NCBI GenBank assembly: GCA_037447655.1
Contig: JBBHKE010000813.1
Location: 1-64,000 of the forward strand
Reading direction: 5' to 3'
Source of the DNA: Zygnema cylindricum
Lineage: Eukaryota > Streptophyta > Zygnematophyceae > Zygnematales > Zygnemataceae
DNA length: 64,000 bases
The notes under the pieces are model-generated. The model was not told the origin of the DNA. It was given only the letters and a program-made list of their open reading frames with translations, and did no database searches. Positions within the stretch are counted from its first letter, which is position 1; each line of letters opens with the position of its first letter. The position numbers were made by a program, and so were the translations under genes. Below, in pieces: positions 12,332-22,400 of the stretch.

Positions 12332-12549
12332 TGTTGAAATAAGTAGTTTTGAGTATATTTTGTAGGTCTAAATTTATTAGAAAACAGGAAAAGAAAATGA
12401 AGGCAGCCTGCCTCTATCTCTTCTCTCTCTCTCGCCCCCATACTTGTTGTAGTCACTGAAGGAGAGAGAGAGAGAGCAATGGAGCCATGGCTGCCTCAAC
12501 TCCATAGGAAGGACTAAAGAGTGGCTTAAGCCACTCTCAACAAAAGGTT

Positions 12550-12633
12550 GAGTCCGGCAGGACTCGAACCCCCGACCGGCAGAGCGCGGCGTAGCCGTTA
12601 GCTCTAACCAGTCTGTCGTAGAAGTCCGTTAGG
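12550..12633 (-). other. antisense tRNA-like module in LTR (Pol III boxes)
   Basis: On the minus strand the D-arm-like ACTGGTTAGAGC is followed after a tRNA-like spacing by GGGGGTTCGAGTCC, a perfect match to box B (GTTCGANTC; box B at 12560-12570). I find no matching acceptor stem, so this is a tRNA-derived or SINE-head-like piece, not a tRNA gene. Equivalent modules sit in other group B LTRs. Confidence 0.65.
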
Positions 12634-13161
12634 AGATATAGGGTTTCATTACTATTTAAACTATTGTAATGTACTAGATTCATTTAACTGAAAATCTTAA
12701 CGCCACGCATAGATACAGTTCTATAAAATACGAAGTATTGTACTAGTTTGAAATGGATATCGCGCATTTTGTTTCGACAGCGAAACAAATATCGCGCAAG
12801 TATTTATTACGGCCGAGATTGAATTTCGCGTCAAATCTAACGGCGCACATCATCGCCAAAATCGCGGAATGGTCATTTTGGCATTTAGTTACGTGGCATG
12901 ACTTGGCGCCACGCGGGAAGACATCATTCGGTCGCGGGAATTCCGAGGAACTTACGGACGAGTGGAAAGTGGACACGCGTCCACTTAATGGCCTTGTCGT
13001 ACAGAGGCCGTACAGAAAGTACATCGGCAGTAGTACTTTCTAGTACTATACAGTTTTGTGATTGGTTCGTACAGGCAGTAGATAGGAGCTGTGAGAGGGA
13101 ATTAGAAAAAACTAGGACTTAGGAAAATTTAGGTAGATAGTCCTCTCTCTCTGAGAGTTTG

Positions 13162-13168
13162 TATAAAT
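13162..13168 (+). promoter_or_regulatory. LTR TATA box
   Basis: TATAAAT inside GAGAGTTTGTATAAATTGGC of the 5' LTR, about 220 bp before the LTR end. It is a plausible RNA polymerase II promoter for the element. The copy in the 3' LTR is at 18556-18562. Confidence 0.55.
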
Positions 13169-13382
13169 TGGCATCTTTGCCACCCTATAACTTATCGGCT
13201 GGTTGGCCGTTTTCAGTGATTCTTTTTGCTACGGACTCAAGGGAGTCCAGGCTGCACAAGGGTGCAGTCAAATTGTCAGTTTGCCTTCTTGGGAAGAAGT
13301 GGTCGTGGCTTAAAGTGGGTTAGTTAAACACTATCTAGAGGCTTCCTGTATTTTGTAGTCCAATGGAGGACACATAATTGCA

Positions 13383-13398
13383 GGTTATGGACCCACCC
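13383..13398 (+). other. primer-binding site of element B, includes Gag ATG
   Basis: GGTTATGGACCCACCC follows the LTR directly. Apart from one base it is complementary to the anticodon arm of plant initiator tRNA-Met (GGGCCCATAACC), the half-tRNA primer type known from Drosophila copia and yeast Ty5. The ATG that starts Gag (13387-13389) pairs with the CAU anticodon. Confidence 0.8.
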
Positions 13399-14559
13399 TC
13401 TAAGGTGCCCACCTTCAATGGATCTGGGTTCATCTATTGGGAAGCCATGATGATGGGAGCTTTGTGTGAAAAACGATACTAGGGTATCGTCAGTGGACAA
13501 GTGAAATGTCCACCTTCGGGAACTCCACCAGGATTTGGGGGAGTAAGGTTTTCTGCAACAACGGCTGCCTCAGCGGAGGAGGCAGATGATGGGGACAGTA
13601 GTGTGTCCAAAAAGGGGAAAGGGAAGGAGACACCCCTCACTCCTATTGCCACAGTATCGGGAGCGGTGACCGTGAAGAACGTGGAGAACGATACTCAAAT
13701 GTGGGAGGATGTAAACATGGCTGCCAAGAACTTCATTCTGAGGCACCTCACTCAAGGTTTGGCCACTCCTCATCTTCACATTTACAAGGCGGAGGAGTTG
13801 TGGGAGAGTTTAGTGGAGATTTATAGAGCTGGAACTATTCAGGAGCTCCAGTTGGCTGAGCAAAAGCTATTGAGTTACACTTACAAAGGAGGAAAGATGT
13901 TAGATTACTGTAATGATCTTTCTTGTTTGTATATGGAAATGGAAAGTGTCGGGTGGACAGGTACAATGAAAATGAAAGTTAACACCCTTATCATGAAATT
14001 ACCAGATGAGTTCGAAAACATAGTGTACCGAGTACAGGGAATGCCCGATAGTTCATGGAAATGGAACACAGTAGTGAGGATGATACTTGTGCAGGAAAAC
14101 ACAATGGAGATTAGGAAAGGAGGAAAGAGCATTCAAGCTCTAGCAGCACGAGGGGACCGATGGGGGAAGGACCCGAAGAAACCTTATAGAGGGGAAAGAG
14201 ATCTTTCTGGGGGACAGAGGCCCCCAAAGGGTCTTTGTCATTATTGCAAAAAGCCGGGACACTTTATTTCAGATTGTGTCAAGCTATCAGAGCTGAGGCT
14301 CCAAGAGAACCGTGGAGGAGGTTCTTCCGGAGGGAAGAAAAAGGCACTTGTGGTTACAAAAGTGTCAGGAGAAACCGAGGATGAGTCATCTGAGGAGGAT
14401 GGGGAACTTCTTCTTGACGAGAGTCTGGAGGAGAAGGAGATCCCTCGGGGCAAAAGTGTGCCCTTGGAGCAATTCAGGAAGCTCCACAGGAAGGATGGAT
14501 CATCGACTCAGGTGCATCGATGCATATGTGTCGTGATAAAGAACTCTTCACTAAGCTAA
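13387..14559 (+). pseudogene. gag: Gag of element B, one nonsense codon
   Basis: Structural protein of the copia particle. The start is taken in the primer site (MDPPSKVPTFNGSGFIYWE), as in elements D, F and H. A TAG at 13480-13482 replaces the Trp found in element F (HLWGIV). The rest is open: a helical capsid-like part with LQLAEQKLLSYTYKGGKML and TLIMKLPDEFENIVYRVQ, a basic linker, and an intact zinc knuckle CHYCKKPGHFISDC (CX2CX4HX4C) near 14238-14280. A 1-nt deletion near 14449 pushes the frame off before the protease, so the last 36 codons are out-of-frame sequence. Gag and Pol were probably one ORF originally. Confidence 0.88.
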
Positions 14560-15812
14560 GAAAAATTCCTACTGTAGAGATAGAGTATGGGGATGGGAGA
14601 GTGGTTACTACAGATCTAGTGGGATCAGTAGATCTGAAAGTCTTAGTGGAGGGTAAGACTTCTATACTTACATTCTCAGATGTACTTTACATTCCTCAGC
14701 TGAGTAAAAATCTTGTCTCTACGTCTGTGTTAGATGACAAAGAATTTGATACTTTCACCAGAAAGGGAGTATTTACAGCTAAGTATGGGAATGAAGTTTA
14801 CTTCACAACAGATAAGGGTAGCCAAGGAATGTTTAGGCTTAACCTGAGTAATGAAAAGAAGAATGCTTATTATGTTGGGGTTCCTAAGGTGATGATTTGG
14901 CATAAGCGGTTGGGGCATGTGCATTTTGATAGGTTGAGGGAAATGAAAAAGCTTGGGGTAGTAGATGGTATTCAGTTTGAGGATAATGAAATGATGGATG
15001 ATTGTAGTGGTTGTGCTCAAGGTAAGGCTCACAGACTTCCCTTTCCTAAAGTCGCCACATATAGAGGTGAGAAAGTGTTAGATTTAGTCCACACAGATAT
15101 TTGGGGACCTGCAAAAGTACCTTCGGTTGGAGGAAAGAGGTTTATGATGACAATAACTGATGACTGGTCTAGATACTCTAGAGTCTACTTTCTGAAAACA
15201 AAGTCTGAAGCATCAACTTACTTCAAAGAATATAAAGCTTGGAGTGAGAAGTTGCATGAAACCCCTATTAAGAGGATAACGAGTGATAATGGGGGGGAAT
15301 ATACCTCTAACGAGTTTGAGGAATATCTGAGAGATGAGGGAGTGCAGCACCAGAAAACTGTACCATATAACCCGGAACAAAATGGGGTAGCTGAGAGGTT
15401 GAATCGAACACTAGGAGATAGTGTGCGCAGTATGTTGGCAGACAAGAAAATAGGAAAGAGATTTTGGGCAGAAGCAATGAACTGTGCCAACTACATTAAG
15501 AACAGAGTCCTTACCTCAGCTGTAAAGGGAATGACACCTTATGAGAGATGGGTTGGAAGGAAACCAGATATCTCACACCTTAAAGTATTTGGTAGCCAAG
15601 TTTACAGTCTTGACACGGATAGGAACAACTGGAAACTAGATGCTAAGGGAAAACCGGGATACTTTGTGGGATATGATGAGAATGTTAAGGGATATAGAGT
15701 CTATGACTTAGCAAAGAAAGATATCATTCTGGTCAAACACTTAGCTGTCATGGATGAAGGGAAGTCATTTGACCCCATTCAAATATACAAAGAAGATAAG
15801 GATCAGATTTGA
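14451..15812 (+). CDS. pol: protease and integrase of element B
   Basis: Open frame carrying the first part of Pol. Protease: IIDSGASMHMC near 14499-14530. Integrase: zinc-binding IWHKRLGHVHFDRL..CSGCAQGKAHR, then the catalytic core with HTDIWGP, SDNGGEY and NGVAERLNRT, which supply the D, D and E of the copia integrase active site, all present. The C-terminal part has HLKVFGSQVYSL and GYFVGYDENVKGYRVY. The frame enters out of phase from gag (1-nt deletion near 14449) and leaves by a 1-nt insertion near 15776, beyond which 12 unrelated codons precede TGA. Domain content is otherwise complete. Confidence 0.93.
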   Translation, partial: QKCALGAIQEAPQEGWIIDSGASMHMCRDKELFTKLRKIPTVEIEYGDGRVVTTDLVGSVDLKVLVEGKTSILTFSDVLYIPQLSKNLVSTSVLDDKEFDTFTRKGVFTAKYGNEVYFTTDKGSQGMFRLNLSNEKKNAYYVGVPKVMIWHKRLGHVHFDRLREMKKLGVVDGIQFEDNEMMDDCSGCAQGKAHRLPFPKVATYRGEKVLDLVHTDIWGPAKVPSVGGKRFMMTITDDWSRYSRVYFLKTKSEASTYFKEYKAWSEKLHETPIKRITSDNGGEYTSNEFEEYLRDEGVQHQKTVPYNPEQNGVAERLNRTLGDSVRSMLADKKIGKRFWAEAMNCANYIKNRVLTSAVKGMTPYERWVGRKPDISHLKVFGSQVYSLDTDRNNWKLDAKGKPGYFVGYDENVKGYRVYDLAKKDIILVKHLAVMDEGKSFDPIQIYKEDKDQI

Positions 15813-17712
15813 GTCCGAAAGTGAGGAGAACTCGGTCGTTCCCGAAAAGGACATGAGTGAAACCATGATTACAGATTCAGGGGAGATCGAAGATACAGGA
15901 GACTCACCGAAAACCTCACATACTCCTATGGACTTCAAGGAGATAGAAGAAGCGGGACAAGATACGGTTTTTATGGACAGGGGAGCCGATGAGACAGTGA
16001 GAAGAAATCCAAGACTTCCATCCATTCCAGCTTCGAAGTTTGAGGGAGGAAGGAGGAGCAGCAAAAGGATACAGGAAAAACAAGCTGCCCATAAGGTAAC
16101 TAAGCTATCTCACCCAGATGAGCCTCAGTCTTACTTAGAGGCAATGAATAGTCCAGAGAAAGAAAGATGGATTAGAGCCATAAATGATGAGATGGCTTCT
16201 ATCATGGAAGCAAATACTTGGGAACTAGCGGATTGCCCTCCAGACAGAAAACCTATTGGATGTAAATGGGTATTTAAACTAAAACAGAACCCAGATAATA
16301 CAATTGAGAGGTATAAGGCTCGATTGGTAGCGAAGTGGTTCACCCAAAAAGAAGGGATTGACTATGAGGAGACCTTTGCTCCAGTTGTTCGGTTCCCATC
16401 GGTAAGGATTCTCCTCAGCCTGGCCGCAGCGGAAGACATGGAAATACACCAGATGGACATTAAGACTGCTTTTCTTAATGGTGAGTTAGAGGAAGAAATT
16501 TTTATGAGGCAACCCGAGGGGTTTGTGGAAGAAGGAGAAGAGAGCAAAGTCTGCAGGCTCATAAAGTCCTTATATGGACTAAAACAGGCTCCCCGACAGT
16601 GGAATAAGAAACTAGATGAGTTTCTCACCGATCTGGGATACATCCGGATCAGCTCTGACCATTCTATCTATATGTTTGAAGATGAGAATGGTGTCATTTT
16701 TATTGCAATTTATGTGGATGATCTGCTTGTGTTAAGTAAGTCTTTGAAGAATATCAATAGGCTAAAGAAAGATCTTAGGGGCAGATTTGATATGAAGGAT
16801 TTAGGGGAGGCAAAATATATTTTGGGGATCCAAATGGAGAGAGATAGGGGGAAGAAGATTATCAGACTTACTCAGAAAGAAGCAATAGGTAATATGCTTG
16901 AGAAATTCCAGATGGAAAATGCTAACAGTTGTACCACTCCCATGGACTTGAAAAAAGTAAGTGATGGGAGTGTAGAAGGAGGAGTGATGATCTTAGACGA
17001 TCAGATGAGTCCAGAGGAGAGAGAGTTCATGAAGTCTATCCCTTATAGACAGGTCGTAGGAAGCTTAATCTATTTTATGAATTGTACCAGGCCGGACATA
17101 GCGGCAGCAGTTGGTGTACTCAGTAGGAGTCTTAATGATCCTAGGAAGAGGGATTGGGAGGCAGCCAAGAGAGTCATGAGATATCTGGTGGGAACTAGAG
17201 AGTTGTGGTTGCATTTGGGAGGGGAGCACACTGACATCACTACTTGGAGTGATAACAGTTATGGGGACGCACCTATGAGACGATGCACTTCTGGGTATGT
17301 GTTGTATGTTGGGGAAGGTGCTTGCTGTTGGAGCAGTAAGCAACAAAAGGTGGTTGCTCAGTCCACTATGGAGGCTGAGTACATGGCCTCTTGTTCTGCT
17401 GTGAAAGAGTTGATGTGGGTCAAGTCCTTACTGCAACAAATGGGGTATATGAAAGAGGGAGTGCATGAAGTTTTTTGTGATAATCAAGCGGCCATAGCAA
17501 TTGCAGCCAATCCAAAACATCATTTTAAGGCTAAACATATGGACATAAGATTAAGTTTTGTAAGAGAAAAAGTGGAGAATAAAATAGTGAATCTTGTATA
17601 TAGATCTGATGAGGAAATGGTGGCTGACATGATGACAAAACTTGTGCCTTTTCCAAAGTTAAAATATTGTAGGGAAAAATGTGGCTTAAAAGAAAAATTA
17701 AAATTAGACTAG
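15775..17712 (+). CDS. pol: reverse transcriptase and RNase H of element B
   Basis: Open through 646 codons to TAG at 17710. After a variable acidic linker the reverse transcriptase begins near 16200 (WELADCPPDRKPIGCKWVF), continues with FAPVVRFPSVRILLSLAAAE and SLYGLKQAPRQWN, and has the catalytic YVDD at 16711-16722. RNase H follows with TTWSDNSYGD, QSTMEAEYMA, FCDNQAAIAIAANPKHHFKA and HMDIRLSFVRE, all catalytic acidic positions present. An internal Met at 15754 opens the frame but lies upstream of the homologous part. This is the best-preserved polymerase in the window. Confidence 0.95.
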   Translation, partial: PFKYTKKIRIRFESESEENSVVPEKDMSETMITDSGEIEDTGDSPKTSHTPMDFKEIEEAGQDTVFMDRGADETVRRNPRLPSIPASKFEGGRRSSKRIQEKQAAHKVTKLSHPDEPQSYLEAMNSPEKERWIRAINDEMASIMEANTWELADCPPDRKPIGCKWVFKLKQNPDNTIERYKARLVAKWFTQKEGIDYEETFAPVVRFPSVRILLSLAAAEDMEIHQMDIKTAFLNGELEEEIFMRQPEGFVEEGEESKVCRLIKSLYGLKQAPRQWNKKLDEFLTDLGYIRISSDHSIYMFEDENGVIFIAIYVDDLLVLSKSLKNINRLKKDLRGRFDMKDLGEAKYILGIQMERDRGKKIIRLTQKEAIGNMLEKFQMENANSCTTPMDLKKVSDGSVEGGVMILDDQMSPEEREFMKSIPYRQVVGSLIYFMNCTRPDIAAAVGVLSRSLNDPRKRDWEAAKRVMRYLVGTRELWLHLGGEHTDITTWSDNSYGDAPMRRCTSGYVLYVGEGACCWSSKQQKVVAQSTMEAEYMASCSAVKELMWVKSLLQQMGYMKEGVHEVFCDNQAAIAIAANPKHHFKAKHMDIRLSFVREKVENKIVNLVYRSDEEMVADMMTKLVPFPKLKYCREKCGLKEKLKLD

Positions 17713-17725
17713 AAAATAAGGGGAG
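17713..17725 (+). other. polypurine tract of element B
   Basis: AAAATAAGGGGAG directly before the 3' LTR, the usual site of plus-strand priming. Elements E, F and I have similar GGGGAG or GGAG tracts. Confidence 0.85.
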
Positions 17726-18776
17726 TGTTGAAATAAGTAGTTTTGAGTATATTTTCTAGGTCTAAATTTATTAGAAAACAGGAAAAGAAAATGAAGGCAG
17801 CCTGCCTCTATCTCTTCTCTCTCTCTCGCCCCCATACTTGTTGTAGTCACTGAAGGAGAGAGAGAGAGAGCAATGGAGCCATGGCTGCCTCAACTCCATA
17901 GGAAGGACTAAAGAGTGGCTTAAGCCACTCTCAACAAAAGGTTGAGTCCGGCAGGACTCGAACCCCCGACCGGCAGAGCGCGGCGTAGCCGTTAGCTCTA
18001 ACCAGTCTGTCGTAGAAGTCCGTTAGGAGATATAGGGTTTCATTACTATTTAAACTATTGTAATGTACTAGATTCATTTAACTGAAAATCTTAACGCCAC
18101 GCATAGATACAGTTCTATAAAATACGAAGTACTGTACTAGTTTGAAATGGATATCGCGCATTTTGTTTCGACAGCGAAACAAATATCGCGCAAGTATTTA
18201 TTACGGCCGAGATTGAATTTCGCGTCAAATCTAACGGCGCACATCATCGCCGAAATCCCGGAATGGTCATTTTGGCATTTAGTTACGTGGCATGACTTGG
18301 TGCCACGCGGGAAGACATCATTCGGTCGCGGGAATTCCGAGGAACTTACGGACGAGTGGAAAGTGGACACGCGTCCACTTAATGGCCTTGTCGTACAGAG
18401 GCCGTACAGAAAGTACATCGGCAGTAGTACTTTCTAGTACTATACAATTTTGTGATTGGTTCGTATAGGCAGTAGATAGGAGCTGTGAGAGGGAATTACG
18501 AAAAACTAGGACTTAGGAAAATTTAGGTAGATAGTCCTCTCTCTCTGAGAGTTTGTATAAATTGGCATCTTTGCCACCCTATAACTTATCGGCTGGTTGG
18601 CCGTTTTCAGTGATTCTTTTTGCTACGGACTCAGGGGAGTCCAAGCTGCATAGGGGTGCTGTCAAATTGTCAGTTTGCCTTTTTGGGAAGAAGTGGTCGT
18701 GGCTTAAAGTGGGTTAGTTAAACTTTATCTAGAGGCTTCCTGTATTTTGTAGTCCAATGGAGGACACAGAATTGCA
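17726..18776 (+). repeat. 3' LTR of element B
   Basis: 1051 bp, same length as the 5' LTR with no indel seen. Carries the antisense tRNA-like module (box B at 17954-17964) and TATAAAT at 18556-18562. Confidence 0.96.
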
Positions 18777-18781
18777 GTAAG
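18777..18781. repeat. target-site duplication GTAAG (right) of element B
   Basis: GTAAG immediately after TTGCA of the 3' LTR. It re-joins the A1 reverse-transcriptase frame (GTAAGGTTTCCA). Confidence 0.95.
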
Positions 18782-20058
18782 GTTTCCAACTGTCAGAATT
18801 TTGCTCAGTTTAGTTGTTATTGAAAACATGGACGTGCATCAAATGGACGTTAAGACAACTTTCATTCATGGAGAGTTGGAAGAAACTATTCATATGCAGC
18901 AACCAGAAATGTATGTAGAGAAAGGAAAAGAAAAGTTAGTTTGTAAATTGATGAAATCTTTGTATGGGCTAAAACAAGCCCCTAGACAGTGGAACCTGAA
19001 GTTAGATGAGTTCCTCACTAAACTAGGCTTTAAAAGAATCAGTTTCGACCATTCTGTGTATGTTCCGCAAGGTGAGGATGGAATACTGTACATTGGTGTC
19101 TATGTAGATGCTTATCAACAAATCCATGGATGAAATAAATAGGATTAAAACAACTTTGAAATCCAGGTTTGAGATGAAAGATCTCGGTGAAGCCAAATAC
19201 ATCTTAGGGATACAAATAGAGAAAAATAGAAAAAAAAGACAGATCATGTCAACTCATAAAGAGGCTATAAGTTCCATGCTTGAAAAATTTGATATGAAAG
19301 AAGCTAAAGGATGTGTCACTCCTATGGAATACAGACAGAAATTAGAAAGAGTTGATTCTGAATCAGGCATTCTAGTTGATGAGAGTCTAGATTCAGGGGA
19401 GGAGGATTCCATGGCCTCAAAACCATACATGCAGGTAGTAGGTAGCCTTATTTATTTCATGAACTGTACGAGGCCTGATATAGCAACAGTTGTTGGTGCA
19501 TTAAGCAGAAGTCTTTAGAATTCGAAAAAGGTAGACGGGGAAGCTGCAAAAAGAGTTCTAAGGTATCTTGCAGGGACACGGAATTTTAAACTGGTCTTTG
19601 GAGGTGGAGAAGTCAAACTGAAGACTTGGAGCGATGCGAGTTATGGCGACATGCCTAGCAGGAAATTAACCACTAGATTCGTTCTACAGATTGGAAATGG
19701 AACCTGTTGCTGGAGTAGCAAACTTCAAAAAATTACCGCCCAATCAAACATGGAGTCTGAATATATGGCAGCAAGTTGTGCCCTCATATAACTCCTGTGG
19801 GTAAAGGCACTTTTGCAGGAATTGGGACACATGCAATCTGGTCCTCAAGTCATTTGGTGTGACAACCAGGCAGCAATCGCTATTGCCTCCAACCCCAGCC
19901 ACCATTTTAAGAGTAAGCACATGGATGTCAAACTGCATTTTGTTCGTGAAAAGGTGCTTGCAAAGGTCTAAATTATGTTATTTGCTGGATGAAAATATGG
20001 TTGCAGACATGCTAACTAAAACTCTACCTACACCTAAATTACAGTTTTGCAAATAGGT
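18777..20058 (+). pseudogene. pol: reverse transcriptase and RNase H of A1, part after insertion
   Basis: Continues the frame broken at 12331: RFPTVRILLSL, HQMDVKTTFIHGELEE, SLYGLKQAPRQWN. The active site reads YVDAY because a small deletion and frameshift at about 19108 removes the second Asp of YVDD. The frame resumes 19108-19518 (MDEINRIKTTLKSRFEMKDLGEA). RNase H (TWSDASYGD, ESEYMAAS, CDNQAAIAIAS, KHMDVKLHFVRE) is spread over several frames with stops at 19516 and about 19790. It ends near 20056 without its own 3' LTR. Confidence 0.88.
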
Positions 20059-20069
20059 TAAGTAAAAAT

Positions 20070-21079
20070 TAAAGTTCATTTCAGTATTTTCTAGGTTTTG
20101 TAAAATGGAGAAAAGAAGCAAAGGCAGTCTGACTCTAACTCCTCTCTTCCGCTTCCACAATTATCGCAATCACTGAAAGTTAGAGAGGGAGATAGAGCCA
20201 TGGCCGCCTATGCTATCCCGACGGACACAAACATTACGTTGGTATATTTTACCAAAATAGATCTTGACGGATCCAGGATTTGAACCCAGTACATGCCGTC
20301 TGTCAGGTTAGCCGGTAGCGGGTTACCTTAGCTAATTAGTCTAAGATCAAGGTTAGAGAATATAAGGTTTGGTAGCTATTGGCTATTTCATTTAACGGGA
20401 TATTAAGACATAAATACAGTTTGTAATGTACGGCGTACGGAACATCCAAAACGGATACCGCGCATCTTGTTTCGAAGACGAAACAAATATTGCGCAAGTA
20501 TTTATGACGGCCACGATTTTAATCCGGCTTAATCGGACGACCACGAAGCATGCCGAGATCGCGGAATAGGTTTTCGGCGGTTTGAGGTTGACGATACATC
20601 AATTGCCACGTGGCACAATCACATTTGATTACGGCATCTCCGGGGATTACAAAAACAAATCCAAAATTGACATGAGTCCACTTGTTGGCCATGTCGTACA
20701 ATGGCTGTACAAAAACTACACCGGCACCTGTACCTTTATGTACGATACAATATTATGATTGGTGTCGTATTTCAGTAGATAGAGTTTGAGAGAGAGATAG
20801 GACTTAGAAAAATTTGATAGATTGGACCCTCTCTCCTAAAAAGCTTCTGTACAAAAGGCCAACTTTGACCCTTCATAACTTACTGCTCAGGGGAGCAAAC
20901 TCAGAGATTCTTTTTGCTATACACTCAGGGGAGTCTTGCCATCACAAGGGTGAAGGTGGTCAGGTTTTTTTCTGTCACGGTGGCAGTTATACTTGCTGAA
21001 ACACAAAGGGGTCAGGGTTATCCTAGAGGCTTTGTGTGAGCTGCCTACTCTAAGGACCTATAGAGGTGTCACAGTTACA
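20070..21079 (+). repeat. 5' LTR of element D
   Basis: The left edge is blurred (CAGTATTTTCTAGG matches B at about 30 bp into its LTR; the TGTTG start is not clear). Shared blocks are GGCAGTCTGACTCTAACTC, GAGCCATGGCCGCC, GATTCTTTTTGCTA and the end CAGTTACA. The antisense tRNA-like module is at about 20265-20345. The LTR lies directly against the A1 RNase H. Confidence 0.75.
20265..20345 (-). other. antisense tRNA-like module in LTR of D
   Basis: Minus strand reads TAATTAGCTAAGG (box A-like, near 20326-20338), then GGGTTCAAATCC (perfect box B, 20276-20287). Same position and orientation as in element B although the intervening sequence differs. Confidence 0.65.
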
Positions 21080-21083
21080 AGTT

Positions 21084-22127
21084 ATGGGTCCACCCTCTAG
21101 GGTGCCCATCTTCAATGGAGCTGGCTTCATATACTAGGAAAGTATGATGAGAGGAGATCTATGTGAGAAACGGTTTTGGAGAATAATGAGTGGACGGGTG
21201 AGGTGTCCATCAAGTCTTACGATCCCTCCAGGGTTTAGAGGAAGCAAATTCACGAGAGATGCAGATCCATCTTCAACGGAGGAGACAAAGGAAAGGAAGG
21301 TGGTGAACAAAGGAAAGGAGAAGGAGACGATCACATCAATAGCAAGTGGTTCGACATTCATATCACCTATTCCGTGGAACGAGGAGAATGATAGTGATAC
21401 CTGGGACTTCAACAATATGGCGGCAAAGCACTTCATCCTCTGCCATCTTACTCAAGGGCTTGCATCTCCTCATTTGAAGGTAGAGAGGGCATCCGATCTT
21501 TGGGTGGCTCTCATAGAGATGTGCCGAAGTGGTAGGATTTAACAACAACAATTGGTTGATCACAAAATTAAAGAGTATGTATACAAAAGGGGGAAGATGT
21601 TGGATTTTCGCAATAAACTTGCTACACTTTTCATGGAACTAGAGAGTGCTGAAAAAGTATTTAGTCAAAAGGAAAAGGTTAACTGTTTACTGATGAAGTA
21701 ACCCGATGAGTTGGAGAACATAGTCAACCGTGTGCAGGTATTGGCAGACTCAAGCTGGATTTGGAATTCAGTGGTAGGGATGATTCTCGTTCGAGAGAAT
21801 ACGATTGAGATCCGAAGGGGAGGAAAGAGTGGGCAAGACTTGGCAGCTGGGACAGATAGGAGGAACTACGATTTCAGGAAACAGGACAAAAATTATCGAA
21901 GGGAGGGGCAGAAAAATCAGACCGAGGAGTTCGGACCAAAGACTCCCAACGGTTTGTGCCATTTTTGTAAGAAACCCGAGCACTATATGGCTGAATGCAC
22001 TAAGTTAACCGAGCTGCGGTTAAAGGAGGAGCAAACCGGTGGACTCCCGAGAGGAAAGAAAAAGGCCCTTGTGATACAAGTACATGAGGCGGAATCTGAA
22101 GACGAGGACGATGATCCTATTGGATGA
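21084..22127 (+). pseudogene. gag: Gag of element D, broken
   Basis: Starts at the ATG inside the primer site (AGTTATGGGTCCACC, MGPPSRVPIFNGAG). A TAG follows at 21135, after FIY. Open stretches 21144-21542 (EKRFWRIMSGRVRCPS, KHFILCHLTQGL) and 21711-22127 carry the capsid-like part and an almost intact zinc knuckle CHFCKKPEHYMAEC (Gly to Glu). Stops at 21540 and 21700 separate them, and a frameshift near 22117 precedes the protease. Confidence 0.85.
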
Positions 22128-22395
22128 GGAGTTGGAAGCGAAAAACGAGGTCGAAATTCCACGAAAGCATAAATGTGTTTTCGGTGGATTGAAAGGTGAA
22201 GCAGGCTGGATTGTAGACCCACGTGCATCCATGCACATGTGTAAAGATAAACACCTGTTCACCTAGATAAGAAAGATTCCCACCGTAGAGATAGAGTACG
22301 GGGATGGGAGGATAGTCATTACCACTCTTGTAGCATCGGTAGATCTAAAAGTGTTAGTAGAAAGAAAGACATCCATAGTAACATTCTCCGATGTA
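22128..22395 (+). pseudogene. pol: protease start of element D
   Basis: The frame shifts from gag to KCVFGGLKGEAGWIVD, then the active site, which reads DPRASMHMC instead of DSGASMHMC, so the catalytic motif is damaged. A TAG at about 22264 follows. Homology (PTVEIEYGDGR, FSDVLF) runs up to the element F insertion. Confidence 0.8.
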
Positions 22396-22400
22396 TTGTT
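22396..22400. repeat. target-site duplication TTGTT (left) of element F
   Basis: TTGTT directly before TGAAATT of F, repeated at 28591-28595 after ...TTTTCAACA. Confidence 0.92.

Larger units (their letters stand above)
12332..13382 (+). repeat. 5' LTR of element B
   Basis: 1051 bp, TGTTGAAATAAG to AATTGCA. It contains a CT/GA-rich block, an antisense tRNA-like module (about 12550-12633) and a TATAAAT box (13162). A 96-codon ORF inside it is repeated in the other LTR only because the LTRs are copies. Confidence 0.96.
12332..18776 (+). mobile_element. Ty1/copia element B, nearly intact, nested in A1
   Basis: A 6445-bp element with 1051-bp LTRs (12332-13382, 17726-18776) that start TGTTG and end TTGCA, flanked by GTAAG. 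The LTRs have equal length and about 18 mismatches by eye (about 98.3% identity). Internal order is primer site, gag, protease, integrase, reverse transcriptase, RNase H, polypurine tract. I see three lesions: TAG at 13480-13482 in gag, a 1-nt loss near 14449 and a 1-nt gain near 15776. It is probably non-autonomous as it stands, but it is the youngest complete element in the window. Confidence 0.96.
8520..20069 (+). mobile_element. Ty1/copia element A1 (group A), decayed, split by element B
   Basis: Order is 5' LTR (8520-9515), gag, protease, integrase, reverse transcriptase and RNase H, the copia order. The reverse-transcriptase gene is interrupted by element B at 12332-18776. No matching 3' LTR follows: after RNase H (about 20058) a different LTR (element D) begins directly, so the 3' end was lost. 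Stops and frameshifts in every domain mean it is dead. Confidence 0.9.

Noticed and set aside
12550-12633. tRNA gene call on the minus strand
   Set aside because: Box B is perfect, but no acceptor stem or complete cloverleaf can be formed. Recorded as a tRNA-like LTR module instead.
12753-13043. 96-codon ORF repeated almost identically at 18147-18437
   Set aside because: The two copies are inside the LTRs of element B, so repetition is explained by LTR duplication. Other group B LTRs do not keep it open.
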